From the NCBI GenBank assembly GCA_036785325.1, contig JAXIVH010000043.1:1281034-1345033 (forward strand): a stretch of DNA of 64,000 nucleotides, given 5' to 3'. Position numbers and translations under genes: made by a program. Source of the DNA: Urophycis tenuis (taxonomy: Eukaryota; Chordata; Actinopteri; Gadiformes; Phycidae). Below the pieces are notes generated by a model. That model saw nothing but the letters and a program-made list of their open reading frames with translations, searched no databases and had not been told where the DNA came from. Shown here in pieces: positions 10,681 to 22,202 of this stretch (positions are counted from its first letter, which is position 1; the number at the start of each line of letters is the position of its first letter).

Positions 10681-11094
10681 ACCCCCTCCATGCCTACACT
10701 GAGGACCGCTCAGCGCCCCTTGTGGCCCTCCGGGGGGCCGTGGCCCCCCCGTCCAGGCCCACCCTTCACATCACCAGCAAATGACAGGACATGCCCGCGT
10801 GTTATTGCCAGCACCGGGGTGTAACATAACATCGGAAGCATATGCGCACAGACAAATGATCACTATAATCACTGTTTCCCCGGTCCGTCTCCTCCTCCTC
10901 CATCACCTGAAGTGTGCGCCGCCAAGCCTTAACGCCGCCGCCGCCGCGCCCGACGACAGTCGTAATTAGGGTCGCCACGGCGACACAGCGTGTGATTATG
11001 GCACCGGCACGTCTTGGCGGGCGAAAAACAAGACAGGTAATGAAAAGCTTCTCCTGAATTGCCAAGACACCCTGTTCCTGGACAGCTGGAGTAA

Positions 11095-11097
<3 letters not shown>

Positions 11098-11183
<86 letters not shown>

Positions 11184-11276
11184 ATATGTGTGTGTGTGTG
11201 TGTGTGTGTGTCCAAGTGTGTGTGTGTGTCCACATGTGTGTGTGTGTGTCCACATGTGTGTGTGTGTGTGTGTGTC

Positions 11277-11347
<71 letters not shown>
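11098..11347 (+). repeat. (GT)n block with 'gtccac/gtccat' interruptions
   Basis: About 250 bp of (GT)n broken at intervals by gtccacgt, gtccatat, gtccaagt and gtccacat, suggesting a higher-order tandem made of GT stretches plus a short spacer. Confidence 0.93.
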
Positions 11348-11349
<2 letters not shown>

Positions 11350-11994
11350 ATGTGTGTAGGACTACACACAGGCTAGTCGCGCTAGCGTGCTAACCAATCC
11401 GGTGGTCCCTCCATTACATGTGTCTCAACCCACTTATTCTTATCCATCTTCATTTCCCGGTCCATAAAAGCCACTTCAAAAACCATAAAGCGAGACTTTA
11501 AAACTTGGCGAATCATAACTCCCGCTTTAATTACAGCTTAATGGTCTGAAGCCGGAAGCGGCAGACAGGCGTGTTTCCCAGACACAGTGTGACAGACAGG
11601 CCAAGGACGGCCCTTTCAGAGCGTAGAGCTGTAGGCTTCCTGTCGGTTCCCGTAGCGCCTCGGTGTTCCATCGGGTTCCCTCTGAACCAGCCTGCGGTTA
11701 TTCACCCAAACCAGGCCTCCTCTCAGCGAGATCCATCTGTCAGCTCCCCAGCCGGGAGATCAAACGCAAACAAAGATCCCCCCCCCCCTGCCGCCCACCC
11801 CCCGTGACGCAAGACAGTCGGGATGCTAAACAGGAAGTGACACGCGCGTTCACGCCCTCCGTTCTCAAATTAGAGGAGGACGATGTTTTCCCCAGATACG
11901 AGGGGAACAAGGGCTCTCGTTTTCCCTTCTGATGTTTCGGTTACCACTCATCCACCGCCCCCTCCATCAAAGGCTGACTGACTGGCATGTGGGT

Positions 11995-12475
11995 CACAGA
12001 GAGGAGGGGGGAGGAGAGGAAGGGGGGGAAGAGGAGAGGAGGGGGGAGGAGAGGAGAGGAGGGGAGAGGGGAGGAGAGGAGAGGGGAGGAGAGGAAAGGA
12101 GAGGGGAGGGGAGGAGAGGAGAGGAGAGGAGAGGGGAGGAGAGGAAAGGAGAGGGGAGGGGAGGAGAGGAGAGGAGAGGAGAGGAGGAGGGGAGAGGAGA
12201 AGGGCAGTGAGAAGAGGAGGAGAGGAGAGGAGAGGAGGGGGGAGGGGAGGAGAGGAAAGGAGAGGGGAGGAGAGGAGAGGAGGGGAGAGCTGAGGGGAGG
12301 GTAGGGGAGGAGAGGAGAGGAGAGGAGAGGAGGGGAGAGGAGAAGGGCGGAGAGGAGAGGAGGAGAGGAGAGGAGAGCTGAGGGGAGGGGAGGGGAGGAG
12401 AGGAAAGGAGGGGAGAAGATAGGAGAGGAACGGAGAGGATGAGGAGAGGAGAGGAGAGCTGAGGGAAGGAAGCAG
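11995..12475 (+). repeat. Polypurine (GGAGAGGAGAGGG)n block
   Basis: Roughly 480 bp almost free of pyrimidines on the plus strand, made of gagga, ggggagg and gaaagga words. Homopurine/homopyrimidine mirror-like DNA of this type can form triplex (H-DNA). Confidence 0.92.
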
Positions 12476-15004
12476 CTCAGAGTTCAATGGGGTTGAAGGA
12501 AACAAAATGGGAGGGGCGGGGGGGCACTTCAAAATGGCGGCGCCCTCGCTGTGTGTTTGCTATCTCGCCCTTCACCTTCGTCTTGGAGTGGGGAACGGGG
12601 GAGTTTCAGGAGGAAGGAGAAGAAGGAGGTGGAATCAGAGCGGAGGGAAGCGTGGGCCACGGATGTTTCTGGAACAACTTGGAGGATACACCGAGATCAA
12701 GTGCTCTGGAGGCAGGAGGAGGAACAGAGCAGCCATGTTATAATGAACAGGGATGTCCGCTTGGCCTTAATAAGAGCCGCGTCTCTTCTCCACGATGATG
12801 TTCTCTGGTGAACTTTGACCCCGGGGGAAGTCCCAGGGCTGCCCGCTCGGATTATAGAACAACACGGAGCGGAGGACCAGAACCCTGGCGGGAGTCGGTC
12901 CTCTGACGGGGTCTTCCATCTAGAACCTGGAAAGTGTTCCCCAGGAACCAAAGATTCCAACCATTCTGCGTACGTGGCTTAACGTCCCCTCGCCCGCCAC
13001 CAGCAGGAGACTGGGAGGGGCAGGGTCAAAGGTCAGCTCCAGCAGTAGTCATTCAAGGATAAAACCCTGGACCCTCCAAAACATATCAAGAAAATAAAAA
13101 AGATAAAACCTCCTGAATTAAACCAAAAAGAACATCACATCAATTAGCGTACTGCTGAGTGGTCCACTTCCCCGGGGGCTAATGAACTGTGGACATTGTG
13201 TGTGGCCGGGGTCCAGCTCCAACACTTTTCCCTCGCCTCAAGGTCCAACCATCTGCTGGTCCGCTAACATCCGCAGCACCGCTAACAAAATGCTAACCGG
13301 AATGTTAGCGGCGTACCCAGTCATGTTTGTGTCTAACCTTGGCGGAGGGACATGCTAGAACTATTTCACAAAGAAACGCCGCGGCCGTGGAGTGGCTGCA
13401 TGATCCCGCACGCCATCCACATCCTGCCTGGTCGCCCAGCCGGGTGAACTACCTGGCCCTGCCCAAACAGCCAGTCAGAAAACAAAATGGCGGGCATGGC
13501 GGCGTAGGAAAGACTCTCAGACTCAAGATTCTGTGTTCCACCTTCAAGCAGTGGTGAGTGAGATGTCCTCGACCGACTCTTTAAGGTCCTCTACCTGACT
13601 GAAATAAAGGTGTCTCTTAACTGACGGTGACAGAAACAGTTCACTTGAGGTTTGCGACGCTGGGACACGTCTGGGCCACCCGCCTCCTCGTGACCTTCTA
13701 AGATGTGCTTTCATATAACATCCCCCCCCCCCCCCCCCACACAGACACACATTCTGCTTTTGTTACTCACCTGGGCACTCTATTTCTGTACTCTCCAGCT
13801 TTATCTAACCTCTGCCTCCCCCTCTCTATCCCCTCCATTGTCATCTTACTGTCAGAAACTCAGGCTGCGATATTTAGCATTATTAGAATTCATTCTATTA
13901 TCGTCAAAATGTACTCTTTTCTTTCCATTTCTTTGCTCCTCTACCTCCCCCTCTCCCCTCCCTCCCTCCCTCCCTCCCTCCCTCCCGGGCATTTGTCCTT
14001 GTTGTCCTCTGGACGGGGCGGCAGGTTGTGAGGAACTTAAGGGGTTCCCCCCCTCAAACCCAGGGGCAGGGGGGCCGAGTGCACCGGCGGCCACAGTGTC
14101 GCTTCCTTCCTCCACCTGCGTCGTCGGGGGGCCCTTAACGACGAGGGCCCAATCACAGTGCTGCCTGCCGCTGACCACCGGCCAAACAGAAGTGCCAAAC
14201 ACTTCAACATCTTGAAGTATTTAGCCGTTGAACAGCCATTGAGGAGTCACGCTCTCTGTGTCTGTCAGAGGGCGTCGGCGTGTGTGGTCAAGTCTCTTCT
14301 CTAGTTATTTATCTTCATTCCATTGTCCCTCCTCGGTGTCATGACGACCCAGCCCCAAACACATGCACACTCACAAGACTAACCTGCACTCCACGTCCTT
14401 AACGAGGATACAGAACATCACAACAATTTCAACATTTCAATGCAGCAAAAGGTCCTCCATGAAGACCACGTTTTAATAGATCTAGGTCTGCCTTCCTAAT
14501 ACCACCACTGTCATTGTAGGCCCCTCCCCTTCCTCTCTCAACCAATCAGGGCCCCATGCATTAAACAGGAGTACATTGCGCACCAACACACAGTGTGAAC
14601 CTGTACCGGGTGGAAACCCTGAGTCTCCAGAATGAGTCTCTTTTCTTCTTTATAAATCAATGCTATTGGTGGTGCTCAAGTAGTCCACACAAAGCTACGA
14701 TAAACTCTAACCCATAGGTTGATGCTACCATAAAGCACTTCCTCCCTCGGATGAAGCTGTTGTAATCAGTGAGGAACGAGACACCCATCTCAACACATGA
14801 AGACATGAAGATGGCTGTCAATTCAGCAGTGCTGAGTCTGTTTCAAAACATCTCCTAAACAGGCCACAGCTCAGACAGGAAACGCTCCTGCCCAAGAGAC
14901 GATGTGCACGTCTCTCCTGCCTGCTCCACGTTGTTTTCCATGGCGAGCCTCTGCAGCCCTTCTCCATCACCTCCCCCTCCGGGAAGGAGTCGGGCATCTC
15001 TTAC

Positions 15005-15079
15005 CTCCTGATTGGCTGCCGTGAGCTCCTCCTCCAACGCCGAGACCCTCTCCAGGGAGACCCTCAGTCTCTCTCTGAC
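15005..15079 (-). CDS. ppfia2: ppfia2 coding exon 3 of those seen (VRERLRVSLE...)
   Basis: Encodes 25 residues, VRERLRVSLERVSALEEELTAANQE, as a continuous coiled-coil heptad run. The acceptor is GTTCCAG|GTC and the donor is CAGGAG|GTAAGA. The length is 75 bp, phase 0-0. The serine-containing RVSLERVSALEEEL is one of the better discriminators for liprin-alpha-2; the others have RVALERC, RVALERVT or RAALERVT-like versions as I remember them. A (GT)n tract (minus-strand reading) lies about 100 bp upstream of the acceptor, at 15181-15303. Confidence 0.88.
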
Positions 15080-15176
15080 CTGGAACACACATTTACCATT
15101 TTAATCAAATGCTGCTTCTCTTACAACATACACAGTCTTCAGAGTTAATGCATTTCTTAGCAGATATACTGTATAT

Positions 15177-15303
<127 letters not shown>

Positions 15304-16453
15304 TATATAAAAACATCCACACTCTACAGATAATGTCTACCTGATACTTCTTGTCTCTTGGTGTGATTTGATAGTAGGGGGATTGAGAGTGAATACCCCA
15401 GCACCCCAGGCTTAAGGTCCTTTACCCTTGTATACTTTAGCATGTTCCCATAATAGCATTTTCCCATGATAATCATGCTGGTAAAAAAGACAGCTCCAAC
15501 AACCTATATAGTGATGAAGACGAGCTGACGCTCTGTACCTTCACCAGAATATCCCATGTATTCAGATGATTGATTTATAACAGGGTTTCACTTTTTAATC
15601 TGAGTGTAAAATAGTGTAGGGAGCAGTGGTGCCTGGATGAGGGGGATTATGCTGAGTTGGTGTGCATTCTGTAACATGTCCACGTTAGGGAGAGACCTTT
15701 GCTTTTCAGGTCGTTTCCCTGGGTAGGAACAGAAAAAGTGGATAAAAAGTGGATCTTTCGGGGGGAAGTTTGGCATCCGATTCAACTGCACATCGTCATG
15801 TTGTCAAAGCAACCTCCACGTCCTGCAGGGAAACCGCGGCTGGTGGCTCCGATCGCTGTCCAGATGAATGACCAATTCATATAACCGATAATATCATATA
15901 ACAGATAATTATCTCTCTATGAACGTATTTTACCACGACGGATGCAATAAGAGTTGTCGTTGTCCTACAACATGCACCGTGTCCATGCTGACGATGACAA
16001 ACACACCTGCTTGTGATTGGCTGAACGGGCTCATTGGGAGACCACAGCCGTCACTCAATAACCGAGCTGGTGGTGAAAAGAACCTCTGAAGTCTGTGTTG
16101 CAAAACGGAAATCGTTCTGTAAGTGTGGGGTCCCATTCAGCTCCGTGAGCTGGAGTTATTTTATTGACGTGGGAAAAACAGCCCAACCAACAATGGCAAG
16201 CCAAGAGATCAGTACTGCGGCTCACGTGTCGACGCTCAACTTTTCTGCAATTCACTTCTTCGAGCTTGGTGGCATGAAGGGAAGGATGACCCACTACACT
16301 TCACTCTGCAAGGGGCTGCCTCTCTGTATTTGGATAGCCTTATTTTGAATCCAATAATCCACAATCTTTAAGTGTCTTTGAGTCTATGGAAAAGTTCTAT
16401 ACAAATCCTGTATTTTCCTCACATTATCAGTTCATTATGTATGTTTATTAGAG

Positions 16454-16733
16454 CAGTGGTTCTCAACTGGTCTGGCTTCGGGACCCACCATCACCCCTTA
16501 ATGACAAGCCGCGACCCAAATCAAGGAAAATGTTCAACTTCTCAAATTTATTTAACATTACTTGTTAAATTGTACTATTAAACTATTCAGTCACTTATTC
16601 AGGCAATAAAAAATAGACGGCACTCTGCTGCATTAAAAAATCCTCTTCAAAATAAAAGTGCAGGATTTTTTTCAGGCCGGACAAAGGCCGGCGACCCACT
16701 TTAGGGTCGCGACCCACCAGTTGTGAACCACTG
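16454..16733. mobile_element. hAT-like MITE with terminal inverted repeats
   Basis: The left end is cagtggttctcaactgg and the right end ccagttgtgaaccactg. These are inverted repeats with one mismatch and match the hAT (Charlie-type) end motif CAGTGGTTCTCAA. The inside carries the fish-typical 'gggacccaccatcaccc' and 'ggcgacccactttagggtcg'. It is 280 bp with no coding capacity, so non-autonomous. Flanking 8-mers (tattagag, tattccaa) share only four bases, so the target duplication is decayed. Confidence 0.8.
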
Positions 16734-17654
16734 TATTCCAACATGGTCCAGACACTGGTCTGGTCTGGACACCGGTGAACACACAGACGTCTTCATCAGG
16801 CACATCGGACACAGAACAACATGAATAAGTAAATAAATACATAAAGCATCGTCTCATCTGTAAGCCCTTCCCTTCCTCACAGTAACCCTGCACTTTAGCT
16901 TGGTAGCTTTTCTCTGTTCGGTCTGCAAGAGCCCTTATCGCTCATTTTAAAAGGCACGGCCGATGTGTGTGTGTGTGTGTGTGTGTGTCTTATTTCCTCT
17001 GTCCCTCTCATCCTCTCCCCCTCCCCTCCATGTTGAGTAAAGGAGAGCAGACGGCTCACTCTCCCTCATCCACATCGTTGTCACGGCAGCGATGGGCCAA
17101 TGGCCATGGCCGTGGGGAGGAGCTACGTGGCAGTTGAGGAAGTGATCTGGGATGAGTGCAGATGGCCCCCCTCACAGAACGGGCCCGTGGCAAAATCAAT
17201 TGGTTTGCCTTAAGAAACACGTCATTGGGGATTCCCAAATAAAATTAAAGTAATGAAATGACCGCCGTGAATGGATTATAATGGTGGTGGTAATGTGTTT
17301 GTGGGGCTCAGGTCATACTGCCATGTTTAAAATCATTAGGCTGTAGTGACCGCAGGCCACATCTTTAATAGAATAATTTAATATCTGTCCCCCTGTACCT
17401 GGTCTGTGGTGACATCTTTATTGAATACATTCATTAGCTTGAAAACTAATGAATGAACTCAACTAAAAAAACAAAACAAGCATTTTATATTTGTCTTGAT
17501 TTATTAGTTTTAGCCAAGCATGGGTTAATATCTCACCATCATTTGTTGATGTCTCTATTATTATTACTATTACTATTATTATATCTATGTTTAGCACAAA
17601 GTAACTATGGTTCTCCAAAGTGACAAGGATAAAATAAAGACCTATCTGCTATCT

Positions 17655-18090
17655 GTCTAGAGCTGCTGGGTTCTCTGGAAGATAAGCAGGTCTGGGCCGG
17701 CTGGGCCAGGGTCTTGGATGGGAGAGCAGATGGTGCTGGTGTTGGACGGCCAGTAGAGGGCGCTCATCCTGCTGGCCTTGGTATCGTCCTTCAAGCCCCA
17801 TGACAGAGACACGCCCTCTGTCAGGTCAGAGAGCAACATTCTTCGGATGAGACGTTAAACGCCTCGTCTCTCTCTCCCTGTGGGTCTCTGAAGATCCACA
17901 GGGTCTCTGGTCTGCAGAGTCAAGGGAACCCCTGCTGTGCTGGCCAAATTCCCACCCGGGCTCTTATACTAACATGGCCACTTGATCCCCTGCTCTCTAA
18001 CTGGACAGTTTCATTGCTCACCTCTCCACAGTGTAACCAGTGTGTGGTGTGTGTTCTGGCGCGGTGCTTCACCCACAGCCCCCCACGCAC
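17655..18090 (+). mobile_element. 5S rRNA-derived SINE (SINE3/DeuSINE type)
   Basis: Begins with a decayed 5S rRNA 3' half: 'ggaagataagcagg', 'ctgggccgg', 'cttggatgggaga' match the 5S words GGAAGCTAAGCAGG, CGGGCCTGG and CTTGGATGGGAGA in order. The body has the fish SINE phrases 'ttcggatgagacgttaaac', 'ctggccaaattcccac' and 'gtgtggtgtgtgttctggcg'. The 3' tail is truncated near 18090. Such SINEs are transcribed by RNA polymerase III from the internal 5S promoter and mobilised by a partner LINE. This copy is old and likely dead. Confidence 0.82.
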
Positions 18091-18244
18091 ACATACAAAC
18101 TCACTCTGTAAACTTTGTGTACTTGATTAAAAGGGCTTCATGCAATTCATCATAATTTCTATTCAATTGGTACAACTTCTTCTGTAAAACCTCAGAAGAA
18201 GCGTGGAGCGCAGCGGGGGCATCGACGCAGACAGGGTCCCTTAC

Positions 18245-18409
18245 CTTCTCATCCAGGGCCTTGTGGTGTTCGAACAGCGACTTGAGGGCCTTGAGGACCT
18301 CCACCTCGCTGGAGACCCCCGAGGGGGACTGGGCCTGGCGCTTCACCACCGTCATCCTCAGGGAGCGCTCGTGTCGCGACACCAGACACTCCAGGTGCTC
18401 CAGGAGCAG
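18245..18409 (-). CDS. ppfia2: ppfia2 coding exon 2 of those seen (LLLEHLECLV...)
   Basis: Encodes 55 residues from LLLEHLECLVSRHERSLRM to ...LFEHHKALDEK, among the most conserved blocks of all liprin-alphas. It includes the MTVVKRQAQSPSGVSSEVEV segment that joins two helical stretches. The acceptor is CCCCCGCCAG before CTG CTC CTG, and the donor is GAGAAG|GTAAGG. The length is 165 bp, phase 0-0. The amino-acid sequence is nearly the same in all four vertebrate paralogues, so this exon proves the family but not the paralogue. Confidence 0.93.
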
Positions 18410-18628
18410 CTGGCGGGGGCAGAGAGGAGTGGCAGCCATTACTGATGATGTACACCTCATCCTCCTGGACAGCGGCCGTCCCACAGCCGAGCTGAGGGCA
18501 CCGCGACCGCACCGCCCATTCGGTTCCCTTCTACCCCCGCCGTCCTTCATTCTGGTGAGACTGCGGCGGTTGTGTTGAACTACATGCTGATGAAGGTTTA
18601 GATGGTGGTCAGGTAGCCTCCAAAAGAC

Positions 18629-18663
<35 letters not shown>

Positions 18664-20360
18664 TTGTTTGTGTATGTGTGTGTATGTGATAGATCTGCAT
18701 GATATGAGGAAAACATGCAATTATGTCTGAATATTGCGATGAAGATATGACAGAGTTCAAATATATGTATGATTATATTATTATTAAATAACATTATCAA
18801 TATTTTCAATACATTTTTAGAAATGAACACTGAGAAACACCTCAGCAGTGCTTCAATACCTTGAGTATATTTGCCAAAACAAGACGTTTATCTGGAGAAA
18901 CAGGTGAACCAGTAATCACCGCAGATGGCCGGAAGTCCAAAGCACGGACCCACAGGGGGAAATAAGCACACAGCGATGGGCTCAGCTGGTCACACACACG
19001 CCGTCACAGTCACGGTGAATTGATTTGTCTGTCACATGCCCACACCGCATGATTACAACCTCATCCTTTCAGTCTGTGAGCCTTCAGAAGAAGAACCCAG
19101 AGGAAGAACACGAGAGACAGGATGTGATCAGTCCCCAGACACAACACTAAACATAGTCTTAGTCTCTGGGGGAATGACTCAAACTAAGTGATGATTGTGT
19201 AAAAGTTGATGGGACTTGATTCGAGTTTGCTTGGCGATTGCCAACGGAGTGTTGAGGTGATAATGAAGCAAGGAGGTGAAAATGAATGTCCTATTTCCCT
19301 CTCCCTGTTTGCATGCGTGTGACAGAGAGCGTGTCGGTGTGTGCAGAACGCAGTGAGAGACAGCCTGCCCACAGACGCAAACCTGCCAATTATCATTCAG
19401 CACACAGAGGATGACTAATCACCCCGAGCCTATCTCTCCTCAGCATGTCACGCCAGACCGCCTGGAGCCAGGGCCGTGTCCACAGGGAGGCCTGGGGTGG
19501 CACATGCCCCCCCCCAAATGTGACCCCCCTCCCCCGACTCAATCTTAGTTCAATTGAACACGTTGATTTTGTGAAGAGGTCCACATTTTCAGCACCACCA
19601 TCCTGGGCCACCTCTACTTAATGACCCCGGACATTACAACAGTGATGGCAGCCTCGCTATCTTAAGCCTGGGGCTGAAGGTTTTCCTAATTGCTCTCCAT
19701 GAGTTTGTCCCGATTTGTCACGACTTTCCTGTTTAGCAGTCATCGACGTGTCGTTAAGAGATCAACGTGTCCAGGTGATAAACATACCGGGACTAATGAG
19801 GTGTGTGTGGGTGTTTGTGTGTGTGTGATGGTGGACGAGGAAGATAGAGTGCACTTTGCTTTAGCGCAGTGAGATGTCTTAAGCTAACCCTGTGAAATTA
19901 TTGAAATCAGGCTAAATCAACAGAATTGTTGGAAAAGGACAAATTAAAAAAAGTATGTAATCACAGAAGTCAGCATGTAGAACTACTGTATTCTCTGTGA
20001 AGAACCATCGGGTTTGCATCAATGTGCTTGAGGCATTGAATTCTAAACTGATGTACAGTAACAAAGCATAACTTAAAGCACTCCAACATAAATCCCATAT
20101 GATACCAAGTGAGTTTATCATAATATATTTAGGCACTTATTTCACTACATCAACGTTAACAAGTACATTGGAATTTGTGGGATAAAATTATAACTTGTTT
20201 TTCAACAAAAAATTACATTATTTTTCCACATGAGTCGACATTTGGAGGAAAACTCCATTAATACATAATGTATATACTCCGATGCTAGCAACTAATAGCA
20301 TCTATAGCATCATTAGCATTGTTAGCATAATTAGCATCATCAGAATGAAAGTCCACTGAC
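18410..20360 (-). other. ppfia2 intron, about 2 kb
   Basis: Has (GT)n at 18631-18662, otherwise unique AT-rich sequence. 'gcatcatcattagcat' words recur near 20280-20340. No exon or identifiable transposon seen. Confidence 0.7.
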
Positions 20361-20462
20361 CCTGGTGTTGTTCCTCTCGGCTTTGAGCTCCGAGATCTCC
20401 TCCTCCTTTTCCAGCAGCTGCTCCCGGCAGACATTTAGCTCCTTGGTTAGCGCCGCAAACTC
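20361..20462 (-). CDS. ppfia2: ppfia2 coding exon 1 of those seen (EFAALTKELN...)
   Basis: Encodes 34 residues, EFAALTKELN to ...KAERNNTR, the start of the conserved liprin-alpha coiled coil (about residues 84-117). The acceptor is TTCCTCAG just before GAG, and the donor is AGG|GTCAGT. The length of 102 bp is an exact multiple of three, with phase 0 at both ends. In known liprins the residue before this exon is Q (LPQ|EFAAL), so the missing upstream exon should end in phase 0. The charged heptad pattern (KEEEISELKAE) is typical coiled coil. Introns on both sides are long. Confidence 0.9.
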
Positions 20463-22070
20463 CTGAGGAACGACAACACAGGAGACGCAGGGGTTAGCAT
20501 TGCAGCTAGCTAGCTTGCAAAAAAAACAGCTCAACCATTAGCAGCGGACAGCGTTTGACTGGTTAATGTTGTAATGTGTTGGAACTAGTGGCATCACTTA
20601 TACCACCCCTCCACCATCACTCCTGCCTGTCTAGCTTAGTGAGGATGGTCTGTAAGGTGCCTCCATAACCATGTCAGCCAAGGGTCAACTGTTTAGGTTA
20701 CAAATTGTATTTCATTATTTAGTCTGTAAAAGTATAGGTCATAGCTTGGGTCAAGTAAGATGGTAATTATGAGCGTTGAATTAAAAATGTGTCCTCTCTG
20801 GGGTCGTTTGTCTATTCTGGGCTACTGTAGAAACATGGCGGTGCAAAATGGCAGGTTGAAGATGACCCACTCCCTACGTCGGTATAACAGTTCTTATGTT
20901 CATGGGATTATACACTCATTAAAACCCATTCTCACGAGTCCTTTACAAGTCATGTCTGCTTCATGCCACTTTTTACTTGGCGCTTTGTCACGTTTCAATC
21001 TCAAAAGGCACAACATTACATGAGAGCCCACCGCAGCCCTGAGTTCCTCAGCAGACACTGGCAAGTCCAGTGGGAAAAGGGCAGAAACCCTTCAGAAATC
21101 CTTCAGAACCCCTACACCCAGAGCTAACCCGAAACCTAGACCGCAGTGACACTAGATTACAAAAATAAAGGCCATTTAAAACAGTTAGAGTAAATCAAAG
21201 GCCGATGATACAGTGAGATTAATTAATCAAGGGAAAAAATATATAAATATGAAAAGCAATGTAGGCCTAATTAATAAAAGACAAGGTATCCGGTACTAGC
21301 CTGGGGAGAAGTAGTGACAATGACATAGTGTAGAACTAGCTCCGCAACACACGACTACACTCCACAGACGATAACAATAGTCACTCAATTCAGAATTGAA
21401 GCCAAGAAATATATACGATCATCTATATAAATCTCGTAGAGGAGTATAGACCGTCAAACCTGACAACCTCACGGCCTGCGGCGCTGCTAACAGACAGCAC
21501 TCAGCCTGCGTAGGCTCTACGTACCCACACGTCTTTGGGGAGGGGGGAACCCCACCAAGACAGTGCTCCTCTCTGACAAATTCAACATGTTTGCTTGACG
21601 TGAAGCCCACACACGTGGGAGAGTTACTCAGTGGTCCGTAGGGCCAGTAGGGCCCGAGTGGTCAGTAGGGCCTTTGTGTCCCTACTGACCACAAAGGCCA
21701 CCGTTTCATTCTGCAATCCAATTACAATATTCTTCAAAAGAATTTGCGGCGAGTTACTTTATAACATTGTCAGTACATCCACATACACACACGCACACAC
21801 ACACACACACCGGATAGTACAATAATAATCTCTATCTCAAAAAAATCTCCCTTCCAGGATCCATGCAACATCCTGGATATAAAGCGTTTTTTAATGACCA
21901 TGGGTTCACCAAAGGTTAGGTTCTTACCCAGAGCCAGAAGGTTAGCCTCCCACACGTGTGCCTGTATGTAGCGACTAGAGCAGCCAGAGCCCTGGAGTTC
22001 ACAACAACTAGGTTAGCAACAAGATCAGGTCAGCAGCCGGAATCCCAGATGTTACCATAGCAACACCAGA
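20463..22070 (-). other. 5' intron or upstream DNA, mostly unique
   Basis: No exon for the missing N-terminal segment is visible. Contains the 13-bp perfect hairpin at 21658-21692 and short CA at 21783-21810. Confidence 0.6.
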
Positions 22071-22087
22071 GAGAGGAGGAGAAGGAT

Positions 22088-22090
<3 letters not shown>

Positions 22091-22135
<45 letters not shown>

Positions 22136-22202
22136 GGGGGGGGGGGGGTCTTTCATCCATGGTCGATGTGAAGCGACAGCAGTAGTAGTAGTAGTAGTAG
22201 TA
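22091..22202 (+). repeat. (GT)21 + G16 + (AGT)n compound microsatellite
   Basis: (GT)n at 22091-22132, G16 at 22133-22148, and after a short gap (AGT)n at about 22180-22202. Confidence 0.93.

Larger units (their letters stand above)
9677..15004 (-). other. ppfia2 intron, about 5.3 kb, repeat-rich
   Basis: Contains (CA)n at 10133-10156, a 'ccaagac' minisatellite, a long (GT)n block, a polypurine block at 12000-12470, C run at 13723-13738 and (CTCC)n at 13955-13985. 12480-12560 is GC-rich with a GC box and 'aaaatggcggcgcc', a YY1-like motif. No exon recognised. Confidence 0.6.

Noticed and set aside
19586..19612. REST/NRSF silencer site for a neuronal gene
   Set aside because: Only the left half (ttcagcaccac) matches; the right half-site is absent.
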